Part shown: piece after piece, positions 1 to 8,871 of the stretch
How positions within the stretch are numbered: position 1 is the stretch's first letter
How the letters are laid out: the number at the start of each line of letters is the position of its first letter
NCBI GenBank assembly: GCA_009602735.1
Contig: WELA01011189.1
Span: forward strand, 18,148 to 82,147
Length of the DNA stretch: 64,000 nucleotides
Reading direction: 5' to 3'
From: Mesotaenium endlicherianum
Lineage: Eukaryota; Streptophyta; Zygnematophyceae; Zygnematales; Mesotaeniaceae
The notes under the pieces: model-generated
Told to the model about the DNA's origin: nothing
The model's database searches: none
The model's input: the letters and a program-made list of their open reading frames with translations, nothing else
Position numbers and translations under genes: made by a program

Positions 1-2
1 CC

Positions 3-2651
3 AACGCGGAGATCGCTAGACTCCGTGGCCTCGTCAACGTCGATAACTATGACGCGTGCAGAGCACTCCTTGCGTGCGCTCCACCGCCGTACGCCACGGC
101 ACTGTCAGCTGGCGCACGCACGGCTTCAGCGTTTTTGGATAATTCGCAGGAGATTGTGCTCGTCAACACCCAGGCGCCGCAGCGCATCATGTTCGACACA
201 GGAGCGCAGCCAGTTCTCATCAGCCTCCGCTACTTCCGTCAGCTGGGACTCTCTTCCGCTGACTTGGAGGACTCTCCGACGCGCATTAACACCGCCGCCG
301 GCACGTCCGAGATCGTCGTCGGCCGCACGAGGTTGGCGCTACTGTTCACTCTGCGCCCAGGCACAGCAGACGAGACAACCATCCATCGGCACGCACTTGT
401 CACTCCTTCCGAGTCCTTCGATGTGCTCCTAGGGCAGGACGTGCTCTTTCCCATTGGCGCCGTGGTCTACAACTGGGCAGAACGCGTCTTCTATCGTCCC
501 AACTGGAGGACAGGGGGGACGCGCACCGCATCCTTCCCCCTTGACATTGTCCATCGCCGCCCAGCAGTGTCCTCTCTTTATGGCTTCATGGGACTGGACG
601 ATGGCCGGCCAGTGGTCAAGACCACTAAGGACGGGCCCGAGGACGAGGAGATCTCTGTGGGGGTGGACCTGCTCGAGCCACAGGACGAGGAGCCGGACCT
701 ACCTAGTGCCGAGCTCCACCTCACGCCGCAGCAGCAGGCGGATGTCCCGGCAGCCCAGGCCAGGGAGCAGATCCGCATCTGCACTGCCCACAGCGCGATG
801 ATGCGGCAGATGGCGGACGAGGCCACTGAGGCCCTCGCCACTGCCAGCACAGCCATCGCTGCCGCCGCCCTTGCTCGCGGTGCGGTCGCATCGCCTACGA
901 CTCATCAGGAGATCTCGGCCTCTCGCGGCGAGCCGCCCGCGAGGACCGACGTCCGCGTTCGCCACGACGTGCCTGTTGGCGTGGCCATTCAGTACAGTAT
1001 GGACTCTCAGCCGCCCCCTCACGACGCCTCGCATCAGACCGGCGAGATCTGGCCTCGCAAAACGGCATCCGAAGACGGGGCCATGCGGCAGGCAGCTTAT
1101 CCTGGCAGATCCGACGACCAGTCCCTGAAGAGTGAAGAGGAGACACAGTGGGAGCAACTGCCAGAGGCATCCGTCGAGGTACTCAGCACGGCGCCACCAG
1201 AGGAGCCCCCGCCAGCTGCGCCTACAGCACGCAGGCAGCGCGTACCTACTGGTCCGCCCGGCTTCGGCGCACCCAGCCAGCCCATGACGCACGACTGGCC
1301 CAGCAGAGCTCGCCCCGACACCGCTGGACCCAGCCGTCCAGTGTCACACGACTGCTCGACGAGTCACGAGTGTCGCCGCATTGCACATTTGTTTGCGACA
1401 AGCCGGGCTGCCGCGGCCTCCTCTAGCGCGGGCACACACTCCATACAGCAGCCAGCGCCCAGGCTCAGCGTCCGCGAACCACCCCGCGCAACCCCGTCTA
1501 TCTGCGCCCATCTAACCTACGCACATCGCACTTGGCCGACCACCGGACCCGCTCGCGAGACCACTCCTCTCCGCGAGACGAGCTGCTCCCGATCGCTCAC
1601 ACCCCATTGCGAGACGCGCGAGGTGGCTCCCCTCCGCGAGCCGCGAGCCCGCTCCATCACGCCGCCCTACGACGAGAGGGAGCTCACACCTCCTTACAAC
1701 GACACGCGGGCCCGTGGGGACACGCCGTCATACGACGACACTCGAGACCGACGCCGCACTCCGCCCTTCCGGCCCCTCTCAGCTAGCGATGACGCTCAGT
1801 CTTCTTCCGAGGCGCATTTCGTGATGCTGGTCCCTACAGCTCCGCGCGCCAGCGTCCCTCGCAGTCACATCGCTGGCGGCGGTCCCTCCGGGTCACCTCC
1901 TCCCAAGGTGGCCCGCACCGCCAGCAGGCCGCCCAGTCGACACCCATTTACGGCCGCCGCACGCACACGGCTCATGTCTAGTCTCCGGCAGCCCCGAGAC
2001 GCGCCCGTCCCACGAGGGCAGCCCCGGCCGCGAGTCCAGCTGGTCCCTCGCCGGTTAGTTCGGTCCCCGCAGGAGGTCGACAGCTCCGAGCGCTCCGTCT
2101 GCACAGTCCCCTCTGCAGACATGCGCGCACGCCAGCGGGCCTATTTTGACCCACACCCCTACTTGACTCAGGGTCCCGTTCTCAACCAGCTGGCCCATGC
2201 GGCCTCGCACAAAACTGACCGCTCCCAGCGCGACAGGTGGCAGCAGCTGTGCGTGGCCCCGGCCCGACGTCAGGCCTGCGCTGTCTCTCCGACAGCCCTG
2301 CAGGATGCGCGCCTGCGGTGGCGCACATACCAAGACCACTCACGGGAGGAGCGCCCGCAGCCGCTCACTGACCGCATCCCCAGCCTTACGCATGACTACG
2401 CAAACCGTGCTGTGGCCGCCCTTCGCATGGCGCCACATCAGCACAGTGCCGAGCGTACCTTCTCGCCGCCCGCTCAGCCCGGCACCCCCGCAGTGGGGTG
2501 TCGCCCACTTCCGACTCCTATCTGCGCAGACGCTCTAGACGAGCGGCCCGGCGGCATCGTTCTCGTCGAGCTCTTCGCCGGCATCGCCACCGGGTTACTC
2601 GCGACCTGGCATCCCGGTGCGCCGCTACGTCTACGTCGATCCCGATCCTGA
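3..2651 (+). CDS. Element A polyprotein, protease plus Pro/Arg/Ser-rich linker, running into the methyltransferase start
   Basis: The frame is open from the left window edge, so the true start is outside. Near the beginning is a retropepsin active site, DTGAQPVLI (Asp codon at 195), followed by LLGQDVLFPIG, the usual C-terminal half of a gypsy protease. About 1.9 kb of low-complexity sequence follows, rich in Pro, Arg, Ser, Thr and Ala with acidic patches, including degenerate repeats of a TPPYDxTR-like unit near 1540-1770. No domain is recognised in it; it is probably a disordered spacer. The frame then enters motif I of a cytosine methyltransferase (LVELFAGIATGLL, 2562-2600) before closing at 2651 because the rest lies in another frame. 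Protease would cut the polyprotein during particle maturation. Confidence 0.75.
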   Translation, partial: NAEIARLRGLVNVDNYDACRALLACAPPPYATALSAGARTASAFLDNSQEIVLVNTQAPQRIMFDTGAQPVLISLRYFRQLGLSSADLEDSPTRINTAAGTSEIVVGRTRLALLFTLRPGTADETTIHRHALVTPSESFDVLLGQDVLFPIGAVVYNWAERVFYRPNWRTGGTRTASFPLDIVHRRPAVSSLYGFMGLDDGRPVVKTTKDGPEDEEISVGVDLLEPQDEEPDLPSAELHLTPQQQADVPAAQAREQIRICTAHSAMMRQMADEATEALATASTAIAAAALARGAVASPTTHQEISASRGEPPARTDVRVRHDVPVGVAIQYSMDSQPPPHDASHQTGEIWPRKTASEDGAMRQAAYPGRSDDQSLKSEEETQWEQLPEASVEVLSTAPPEEPPPAAPTARRQRVPTGPPGFGAPSQPMTHDWPSRARPDTAGPSRPVSHDCSTSHECRRIAHLFATSRAAAASSSAGTHSIQQPAPRLSVREPPRATPSICAHLTYAHRTWPTTGPARETTPLRETSCSRSLTPHCETREVAPLREPRARSITPPYDERELTPPYNDTRARGDTPSYDDTRDRRRTPPFRPLSASDDAQSSSEAHFVMLVPTAPRASVPRSHIAGGGPSGSPPPKVARTASRPPSRHPFTAAARTRLMSSLRQPRDAPVPRGQPRPRVQLVPRRLVRSPQEVDSSERSVCTVPSADMRARQRAYFDPHPYLTQGPVLNQLAHAASHKTDRSQRDRWQQLCVAPARRQACAVSPTALQDARLRWRTYQDHSREERPQPLTDRIPSLTHDYANRAVAALRMAPHQHSAERTFSPPAQPGTPAVGCRPLPTPICADALDERPGGIVLVELFAGIATGLLATWHPGAPLRLRRSRS

Positions 2652-3174
2652 GGCCCAGCAGGTGGCCCGTCGGCAGATGGCGTTGGGTCACAAACGGTTC
2701 CCTGACCTCCTTCCCGCGCACGCATTCCGCCGCGCTCAGACAGACTGGCCCATGGACATCCGCGACATCACCGTCGAGCATGTCACTCGACTTGGGCCCA
2801 TTGACCTTGTCATTGCCGGTTGGGAGTGTCAGGGCTTCTCCAGAGCCGGGCGTGGCAGGGCGCTCAGCGATCCCCGCACGGCCCTCTTCCGGCACTTGCT
2901 CCGCGTCCTCAACATTGTTGAGGATCGCAAGCCGCCACACACACTCGCGTGGGTCCTGGAGAATGTGGCCGCGCGCCACGATCGCCGATCCTATGTTAGC
3001 GCCGACTTCGCTCTTTGCAGCAGCTACGTCGACCGCGAGGCCGTCATCAACGCTGCCCAGATTGGTTCCTTCGCGCACCGCGTCCGCGCCTACTTCACGA
3101 ACCTGGCGATGCCCGGTACTCTCGAGGCGTTGGCCGCCTCTCATCCACGTCACCCACGCACCGTCGACTCCATC
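2550..3174 (+). pseudogene. C5-cytosine DNA methyltransferase domain embedded in element A (frameshifted, C-terminus deleted)
   Basis: Hallmarks of the family appear in order: motif I FAGIATGLL (2574-2600), an acidic motif II (YVYVDPDPEA), DI of motif III, motif IV GWECQGFS with the catalytic Cys codon at 2827-2829, motif VI LENV (2956-2967), and an RxR motif VIII in HRVRAYFTN (near 3076-3100). The GIATGLL signature resembles the DNMT3 group. In motif IV the usual Pro before Cys is Glu. Motif I is in frame 3 and the rest in frame 1, with the change near 2604-2608; spacing suggests loss of a few codons there (inference). The target-recognition region and motifs IX-X are absent because the sequence jumps into RT palm near 3175. 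If active in a relative, it would methylate cytosines in element cDNA or host chromatin. Confidence 0.82.
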
Positions 3175-3177
3175 CTC

Positions 3178-3987
3178 TATCCGATGCCCACGCCTGACGA
3201 GATCTTTGACGACATTGGCACGTGCACTTGGTTCTCAGTGCTGGATCTGCGTCAGGGCTTCAACCAGATTCCCATTGCCGAGGAGGACCAGCGTAAGACG
3301 GCGTTCTGGGGAGCACAGCGGCTCTACGAGTGGGTGGTGATGCCGTTTGGGTTGAAGAACGCGCCAGCTACCTTTCAGAGGGTGATGGATAAGGAGCTGG
3401 CCGGGCTGTTCTTTGCCCGATGCTACATCGATGACGTGCTCGTCTTCAGTCAGACGTTTGAGGAGCACGTGGCGCACATCACTGCTGTCCTCGACCGCTT
3501 GGAGGCCGCTGGGCTCAAGTGCCATCCAGGCAAGTGCACTTTTGGGACCCGCGAGGTGGAGTACCTTGGCCACCTGCTCTCCTCCAGCAGCTTGGCACCC
3601 CAGCTGGCGAAGATCTCGGCCATCACAGGCATCCCACCTCCTACAGATCTCTCGCAGCTGCGGGCCTTCCTCGGCCTCGCCAACTACTACCGCCGCTTCG
3701 TGCCAGGGGTCCGCGAGCTAGCCAAGCCGCTCAACGAGTTGATCCGCAAGGGCGTTGCCTACATGTGGGGACCAGAGCAGCAGGCGGCATTTGATAAGCT
3801 CAAGGAGCTGCTGGTGAGTGCTCCTGTGCTTCGGCGTCTTGACTACGCAAAGCTCTTCATCCTCCACACCGACTGGTCGCAGGCAGGGCTGGGCGCTGTG
3901 CTGGTGCGGGAGCATGACGGCTTCGTAACCCGCTGCCCTCCTCGTGGGATCTCACTGTGGCCCGCCACGATGAGGATGAGCCGGTAG
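3178..3987 (+). pseudogene. Element A reverse transcriptase (fingers missing) and RNase H start
   Basis: The frame continues from the methyltransferase into a gypsy RT without a stop. The first RT residues are YPMPTPDEIFDDIG, then the palm: FSVLDLRQGFNQI, VMPFGLKNAPATFQRVMD and the catalytic box YIDDVLVF (from about 3424), followed by the connection ([13 protein letters not shown]). The finger region with the usual KKDGS and RMCVDYR motifs is absent, which together with the missing methyltransferase C-terminus points to one internal deletion. RNase H begins with LHTDWSQAGLGAVLV near 3865-3905 and is then lost: the frame runs into an unrelated tail ending at 3987, and the integrase continues in another frame. 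The protein cannot be a working polymerase as it stands. Confidence 0.82.
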
Positions 3988-5657
3988 CCTGGCACGCGGC
4001 GGCCTTCCTGGCCTTCACCATGGACGGCGATGTGCGGCCCGCAGGGCTCACTAGCCTGGACATGGTCACCGTCACCACTCGGCGATTGGCCCTGGCAGCG
4101 GCAAAGGATCAAGAGAGCTGGCAGCGCGGTCCCGAGGACGTGTGGGACGACGCCCCAGTGCTGCAGTACGTCACGGCCAAGGAGTTGGCACCCGATGTCA
4201 GCGTACGCGAGCGCGACCGCATCCTCATGCGCAGCCGCGACTTCATTTTCATGGAGGGGCGCGTGCGGCGCGTGATGGCAGACGGCTCCGTCCTGGTGGT
4301 CCCTGAGCCTGCCATACGCAGTCAGCTGGTGCGCCGAGTGCACGAGTCCCTCGGGCACTTCGGTGTCAAGCGCACCCTCTGTCTTCTTCAGGCCGAGTAC
4401 TGGTGGCAAGGCATGACTAAGGTCGTCGCAGCTGTCGTCAGCAGCTGCACTCTCTGCGACCGTGTGCGCTCAAGCTTCACAGCGCGCACCGTTGCCCTCA
4501 GCCCCCTTCCTATTCGGGGGCTGTTCTACAGGTGGTCGCTTGACTTGGCTGGGGAGCTGCCCAAGTCTCGCCAGGGCAACCTCTACATCTTGGTGATGAT
4601 TGAGCACATGTCCAAGTGGATCGAGCTTGTGCCCTTGCCCAGCAAGGCCAGTGAGGGGGTCGCTCAGGCCTTCCTCAATCAGGTCCTTAGCCGTTTTGGC
4701 GGCTGCGCTGAGGTGCTGACCGACCAGGGCAAGGAGTTCCAGGGCAGCTTTCAAAAGCTGCTGGAGCGCTCTATGATCGACCACCGCACCACCTCCCGCG
4801 ATCATCCTCAGGCTGACGGCCTCGCCGAGCGCATGGTGCAGACCGTCAAGCTAGGGTTGCGGAAGTACTGCCTTGCCCACGACCGTACCTACTGGGACGA
4901 CGCCCTCCCTTGGCTGGCGATGGGGTACAGGTTCAGTAAGCAGGCCTCCCTGGCCTCGCACTCTCCCTACTTCCTTCTCTACGGCCAACAGCCCATCCTG
5001 CCAGCAGCAGCCAGGAGTGTGGCCGAGAACGTCTTGGACTTGGACAGTCTCGAGACATGGAGTGCTCTTATCGGGCAGCGTGCTCAGCTCTTTCGGCGCC
5101 TGATGCCCATGGCCATGGATAACCTCAGCATCGCACAGCATCGCGACACACTGAGGTACGCCATGACTCGTGGAGGAGCCTATCATCCGCGGGTGTTGCA
5201 GTTTTCCGCAGGTGACTTCGTGTACCTGCGACGCCAGACGAAAAACACCCTCGACACCAGCAGCTCGCCGGTCATCCTGCGCGTCAAGCGTGCCTTGGCN
5301 CGCGTCAAGCGTACCTTGGCGTCAGGAGTCCTGGAGCTGGAAGGCGCAGATGGCCGTCTTCACAAGGACCACACGAAAAACTGTGGGCTGTGCCACCTTC
5401 CTAACCTTGACTTGCAGGTCCGTCCCCGCGACGTGCGGCCGCCCAAGGACTGGGCGTGCCAGATCTGTCACAGCACTGGCCAGGAGGCCAAGATGCTGCT
5501 CTGCGACAGCTGCAACCTCGGCTTCCACACCAGCTGCCTCGACCCTCCGCTGGCCCGCGTGCCCGCAGGCGATTGGTTTTGCAGTGGCTGCTCTGAGTTG
5601 GCCTTAGGCAGCGATCCAGCCCATCAGCTTGACGCTGAGAGCTGGGGGGGGTATTAA
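3957..5657 (+). CDS. Element A integrase with C-terminal PHD finger
   Basis: The ORF begins on a GTG, so it is the continuation of the polyprotein rather than an independent start. It holds an HHCC zinc-binding domain (HESLGH and CTLC, about 4340-4460), then the DDE core: WSLDLAGELP (first Asp near 4540), LTDQGKEF (second Asp near 4720) and HPQADGLAERMV (Glu near 4830). A basic linker follows that includes a single N at 5300 between two nearly identical 20-bp segments, so RVKR appears twice there, probably an assembly seam. The C-terminus is a C4HC3 PHD finger in place of the chromodomain typical of chromoviruses. Integrase would insert the cDNA; the PHD may steer it to modified histone tails (inference). 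Core residues appear intact. Confidence 0.85.
   Translation: MARHDEDEPVAWHAAAFLAFTMDGDVRPAGLTSLDMVTVTTRRLALAAAKDQESWQRGPEDVWDDAPVLQYVTAKELAPDVSVRERDRILMRSRDFIFMEGRVRRVMADGSVLVVPEPAIRSQLVRRVHESLGHFGVKRTLCLLQAEYWWQGMTKVVAAVVSSCTLCDRVRSSFTARTVALSPLPIRGLFYRWSLDLAGELPKSRQGNLYILVMIEHMSKWIELVPLPSKASEGVAQAFLNQVLSRFGGCAEVLTDQGKEFQGSFQKLLERSMIDHRTTSRDHPQADGLAERMVQTVKLGLRKYCLAHDRTYWDDALPWLAMGYRFSKQASLASHSPYFLLYGQQPILPAAARSVAENVLDLDSLETWSALIGQRAQLFRRLMPMAMDNLSIAQHRDTLRYAMTRGGAYHPRVLQFSAGDFVYLRRQTKNTLDTSSSPVILRVKRALXRVKRTLASGVLELEGADGRLHKDHTKNCGLCHLPNLDLQVRPRDVRPPKDWACQICHSTGQEAKMLLCDSCNLGFHTSCLDPPLARVPAGDWFCSGCSELALGSDPAHQLDAESWGGY
5448..5591 (+). other. PHD finger domain at the integrase C-terminus
   Basis: The zinc ligands follow the C4HC3 pattern: CQIC, CDSC, then His in GFHTSC and two final Cys in FCSGC, with the conserved Trp of GDWFC two residues before the last pair. 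Such fingers commonly read histone H3 N-terminal tails; the specificity of this one cannot be read from the sequence. It lies in the integrase frame and ends about 22 codons before the stop. Confidence 0.88.
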
Positions 5658-5789
5658 AACATTTGACGCTTGACTCCCTTTTTTGGCTTTAAAGCCATTT
5701 GTATTATAGACTTCATTGCAGCAAAGCCTGCTTGTCTATTGTGTGTTGCTTATGTCAACAATGCGCACCCGATCTCTTAACGCACGACA
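5657..5789 (+). repeat. 133-bp direct repeat, copy 1
   Basis: Starts AAACATTTGACGCTTGAC and ends ACGCACGACA. It differs from the copy at 6789-6921 at four positions by eye, so the two are young relative to the surrounding DNA. It begins within the stop codon of the element A polyprotein. Confidence 0.9.
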
Positions 5790-6450
5790 GCTGTCATGAT
5801 TTATTGAGTTGAGGTTGCCGCACGAAATCGAGCTCCACATGTGTGAACCATCAACCTAGGAAGGCCGACTTTGCATAGACTTGACGCATCCAGACGTTGA
5901 CCTTTTCTCAATTTCCAAGTCACCAAAGTGTAGCGCGTCAAGTCACCTTCCAAATGGCACCAGGTTCGCGTCATTTGGTCAAGTATCGAGCGAGATATGA
6001 GCGATCTAGTTCGCGTCACCTACCGGCCCCTAGCGGATCCTCACCAAAGGGCAATCTGTGTTTCAATGTGCACAAAGGGACACATTCTTGCCTATTCGTG
6101 ACCCCCTAAAACCCCTAGCTTGTACGCACAAATCCGCGAGTCCCTTAGCCTACATAAGCTTTGCATTTCCATAGTATATGTGCATCATTGAGGCTATAAC
6201 TTGGTGACTGCATCACCTACTCCTAGAGGAAGCTTCCTCAATTTCCAGATCCACTTTTGAGGCGCTATCTAGGTAGAATCACCCAAGGTAAGCTCGGCCA
6301 ATGAGAGACACATAGCATATCCTACGCACCTTGCTTTGATTGGTTTGAGTTATGCTTAGCCTATAGGAGTGCTAGTACATGCCTTGTACACATTAGTGGA
6401 CATAGGAGAGCCTCCTAGAGTGACTACATANCCCGCCGGATTTCCTGGAG

Positions 6451-6458
6451 TATAAGTA
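6451..6458 (+). promoter_or_regulatory. TATA-like box in the putative element A LTR
   Basis: TATAAGTA sits just before a 9-bp perfect hairpin and about 100 bases before a segment with typical LTR R/U5 character. The assignment rests on position only. Confidence 0.3.
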
Positions 6459-6788
6459 CTAGAGATGTCCCTAGAAGAGACATCTCTTAGAAGTCCATTA
6501 TGCCAGGTGTAAGTAACAGAGATTATCAGTAAAGCTTACACTTTTATCTCTTGTGTTTTTAGGACCACTTAGTTACTCTCTTGTGAAGAGCAAGCCCTCC
6601 GGGCTTCTAGTCACTTGAAGAACTTCACAAGTGGTGAGCAAAGTCACAGCTTAAGCCCTTGCCATAGGACTACTCTGAAGATCATGATGTGCTTCCAGTG
6701 ATCTTTTGGGCCATACTTCATTGGTTGTTTTCCTACCAGATTACAGTCTTGAGGTGCTCACTCTGGAGAGTACACGATCCTTGGAATT

Positions 6789-6921
6789 AAACATTTGACG
6801 CTTGACTCCCTTTTTTGGCTATGAAGCCATTTGTATTATAGACTTCATCGCAGCAAAGCCTGCTTGTCTATTGTGTGTTGCTTATGTCGACAATGCGCAC
6901 CCGATCTCTTAACGCACGACA
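6789..6921 (+). repeat. 133-bp direct repeat, copy 2
   Basis: About 97 % identical by eye to 5657-5789. The sequences diverge abruptly after the shared ACGCACGACA, which marks a breakpoint. Confidence 0.9.
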
Positions 6922-8871
6922 TTATAGGAGCTTATTATATATCAACCTACTGATATTATGTCCTAAACATGTAACAGATAATCTCAGCAAACTATACTTG
7001 GATACAAAAGTCATCCTGCTTACCTCTTCGACAAAGTCAGCAAACTACACTATGCTACAAAAGTCATCCTGCTGACCTTTTTGACAACGTAAGTAAACTC
7101 GCATGATATCAATACATATTCATTTCGATGAACTCGCACATGTGAGTATATTGACATATTATTTATTTGATGATATATGAGTATGTGCAATTAATTGAAT
7201 AAATATGAATCGATTCATTACACTGTTTGACCCCCCCGGCTCCATACTTAGTCGTTTTGACCTGTTGATTACGTGCCAGGTTCCTTGCGACATGAGCTAT
7301 CGTTTGAGATTAACTTCACAAAAAACAAGTAAGAATTACGAAATTCCGAGCACGTACCAGAGGGCCAAGTAGTTGGTCCAGAAAGTGGCAGTTGGTCCAT
7401 ATAGGGACCTTTGAGCTATCTTGTGTTCAGCTATTTTATGGTCATTTGAATGAAGACGACTCTGATGTGGTGTGTGTGCCTATATGCATGCGTAATGCCA
7501 ACACGACGTTAAACACAATTATTTTCTCTATCAAGCTGTTGAACCTTTGCCGTATTGCATATGTCATTAACAATTTGTACCATAACACTGTACTTGTGGA
7601 CCTGGTAGGCAGAAGTCCATGAGTTTCTGAAGGAGAAGCTCTAGTCCTCGAGTTTGTCTCTTTCTTGTTCCTTAAGTTAGTGTGCAACTATGGCACACCA
7701 CGGTAAGTGATTCAAGGGGTATACATGAGTAAACTGAATTGATTATAAGGGCAAAGATTGCTCCTTGATTACACCCTTCCAACGAACTCTGATCTTATGC
7801 TTTTAAATGAAATATATGTTTCGAATAAGCGAGATTCATTTTGCAAGCAGTTTCAAATCGTATTGTTGCCGTTCTTTATGATGCTATTAGTACGCGGTTT
7901 TTGAGATACCGCGTCACTTGCTGGCCAAGTGTTAGGTAACAGATGGACTTGGAGCAAGATGTGAATCTAGTTTGCTGTAAGCTAGGTTTGCTATTTATAA
8001 TCTTCGTAAGGGCTCAATCAGGCATTACGAATTATATGTCTTTACGATACTACTAAGAACCTACATTCAAAACTCAAGTTTCTCTCTTCTAATCTCTGGT
8101 GAATTTATGCAAGTGAAGGTGTAGGGATGGACAAGCAATTCTCTTAAGCCAAGTAACCAGGCACCTCAGCCCTTACCGTCACAATCGCCCCATTTATCTG
8201 TACCTCCACCTTCACGTCTATGTAGCAATCCAACCATGACACCCTAATGTGCTCCTCCACTAAAGGGGGAAGTCTCCATGACTATGCCCAAGCCAATAGG
8301 CCATTCAATTTGTTTCATAATCAGCCATGATTAGCTGGTCCATCATTGAATGGTCCGCTCTAAATAACGTCAGTCCAACTCCAACACCATTTTTCCGATT
8401 CCAAGAAGACAGCGAACTTTTCCCCCACGCAGCTTTAGGAGGATTTTTACCAACTGTCACTTAGGTCTAGTTTGCACGTGCCACCAAATTTAATGGTTCT
8501 CAATAATTTGCGACAGAGAGGAGGGGTGGCTACGATACTGTGCGTGGCGTCATGAAATGATTTTGGACGTGGGGTGATTGAGGGTGGGAGGAAGGGGGAG
8601 GGGTAGAGCACTGCCTCTGCCTCCGCAAGAAAATTGTAGGAAAGTCCAAAGTAGTAGTACTTGTTGAGCTTGGCGACAGCCCTAAAGGTGGAGTAGACTG
8701 GCAGGGTCAGGTATTAGATAAGTGAAGGGGTCGAAAAAGGGGGTCAATGCATGACATCATTCTCAAATACTAGAATGACCTAAATAATGCCGGACGGGTC
8801 GATTAGGCTCAATATAAATTCATACTGTATAACCAACTCCGGAAGAATTGGTATTAGTTTATGGCAAAGAT
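6922..8871. other. Gene-free AT-rich stretch
   Basis: No convincing coding region, RNA gene or recognisable element. The only internal structure seen is a 53-bp tandem duplication at 6984-7088. Possible ORFs here are short and composition-driven. Confidence 0.6.
6984..7088 (+). repeat. Tandem duplication of a 53-bp unit
   Basis: Two units, each starting TCAGCAAACTA and containing ACAAAAGTCATCCTGCT, lie head to tail (6984-7036 and 7037-7088) with several differences. Confidence 0.75.

Larger units (their letters stand above)
1..6788 (+). mobile_element. Element A: Ty3/gypsy-like retroelement carrying a DNA methyltransferase and a PHD finger, 5' end outside the window
   Basis: Reading frames on the plus strand give, in order, aspartic protease, a long Pro/Arg/Ser-rich linker, a C5-cytosine methyltransferase, reverse transcriptase, a short RNase H remnant, integrase and a C-terminal PHD finger. 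The polyprotein stop at 5655-5657 lies just after a G-rich polypurine tract (5642-5651), where a 3' LTR should begin. Gag and the 5' LTR lie left of the window. The copy is defective: frame 3 changes to frame 1 inside the methyltransferase, the methyltransferase C-terminus and RT fingers are missing, most of RNase H is missing, and a single N sits in the integrase region. It is visibly richer in G+C than the other retroelements here. The right limit is inferred from a 133-bp direct repeat and is uncertain. Confidence 0.85.
5652..6788 (+). repeat. Putative 3' LTR of element A
   Basis: The segment starts right after the polypurine tract and stop codon. Near 6451-6458 is a TATA-like TATAAGTA, 10 bases upstream of a perfect 9-bp inverted repeat (6461-6469 with 6479-6487), a layout expected for U3/R. 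Position 6431 is an N. The first 133 bases recur at 6789-6921, so either a second, truncated LTR follows directly or these are terminal repeats of a shorter element. No clear TG...CA boundaries or target-site duplication were found, so the limits are tentative. Confidence 0.5.
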
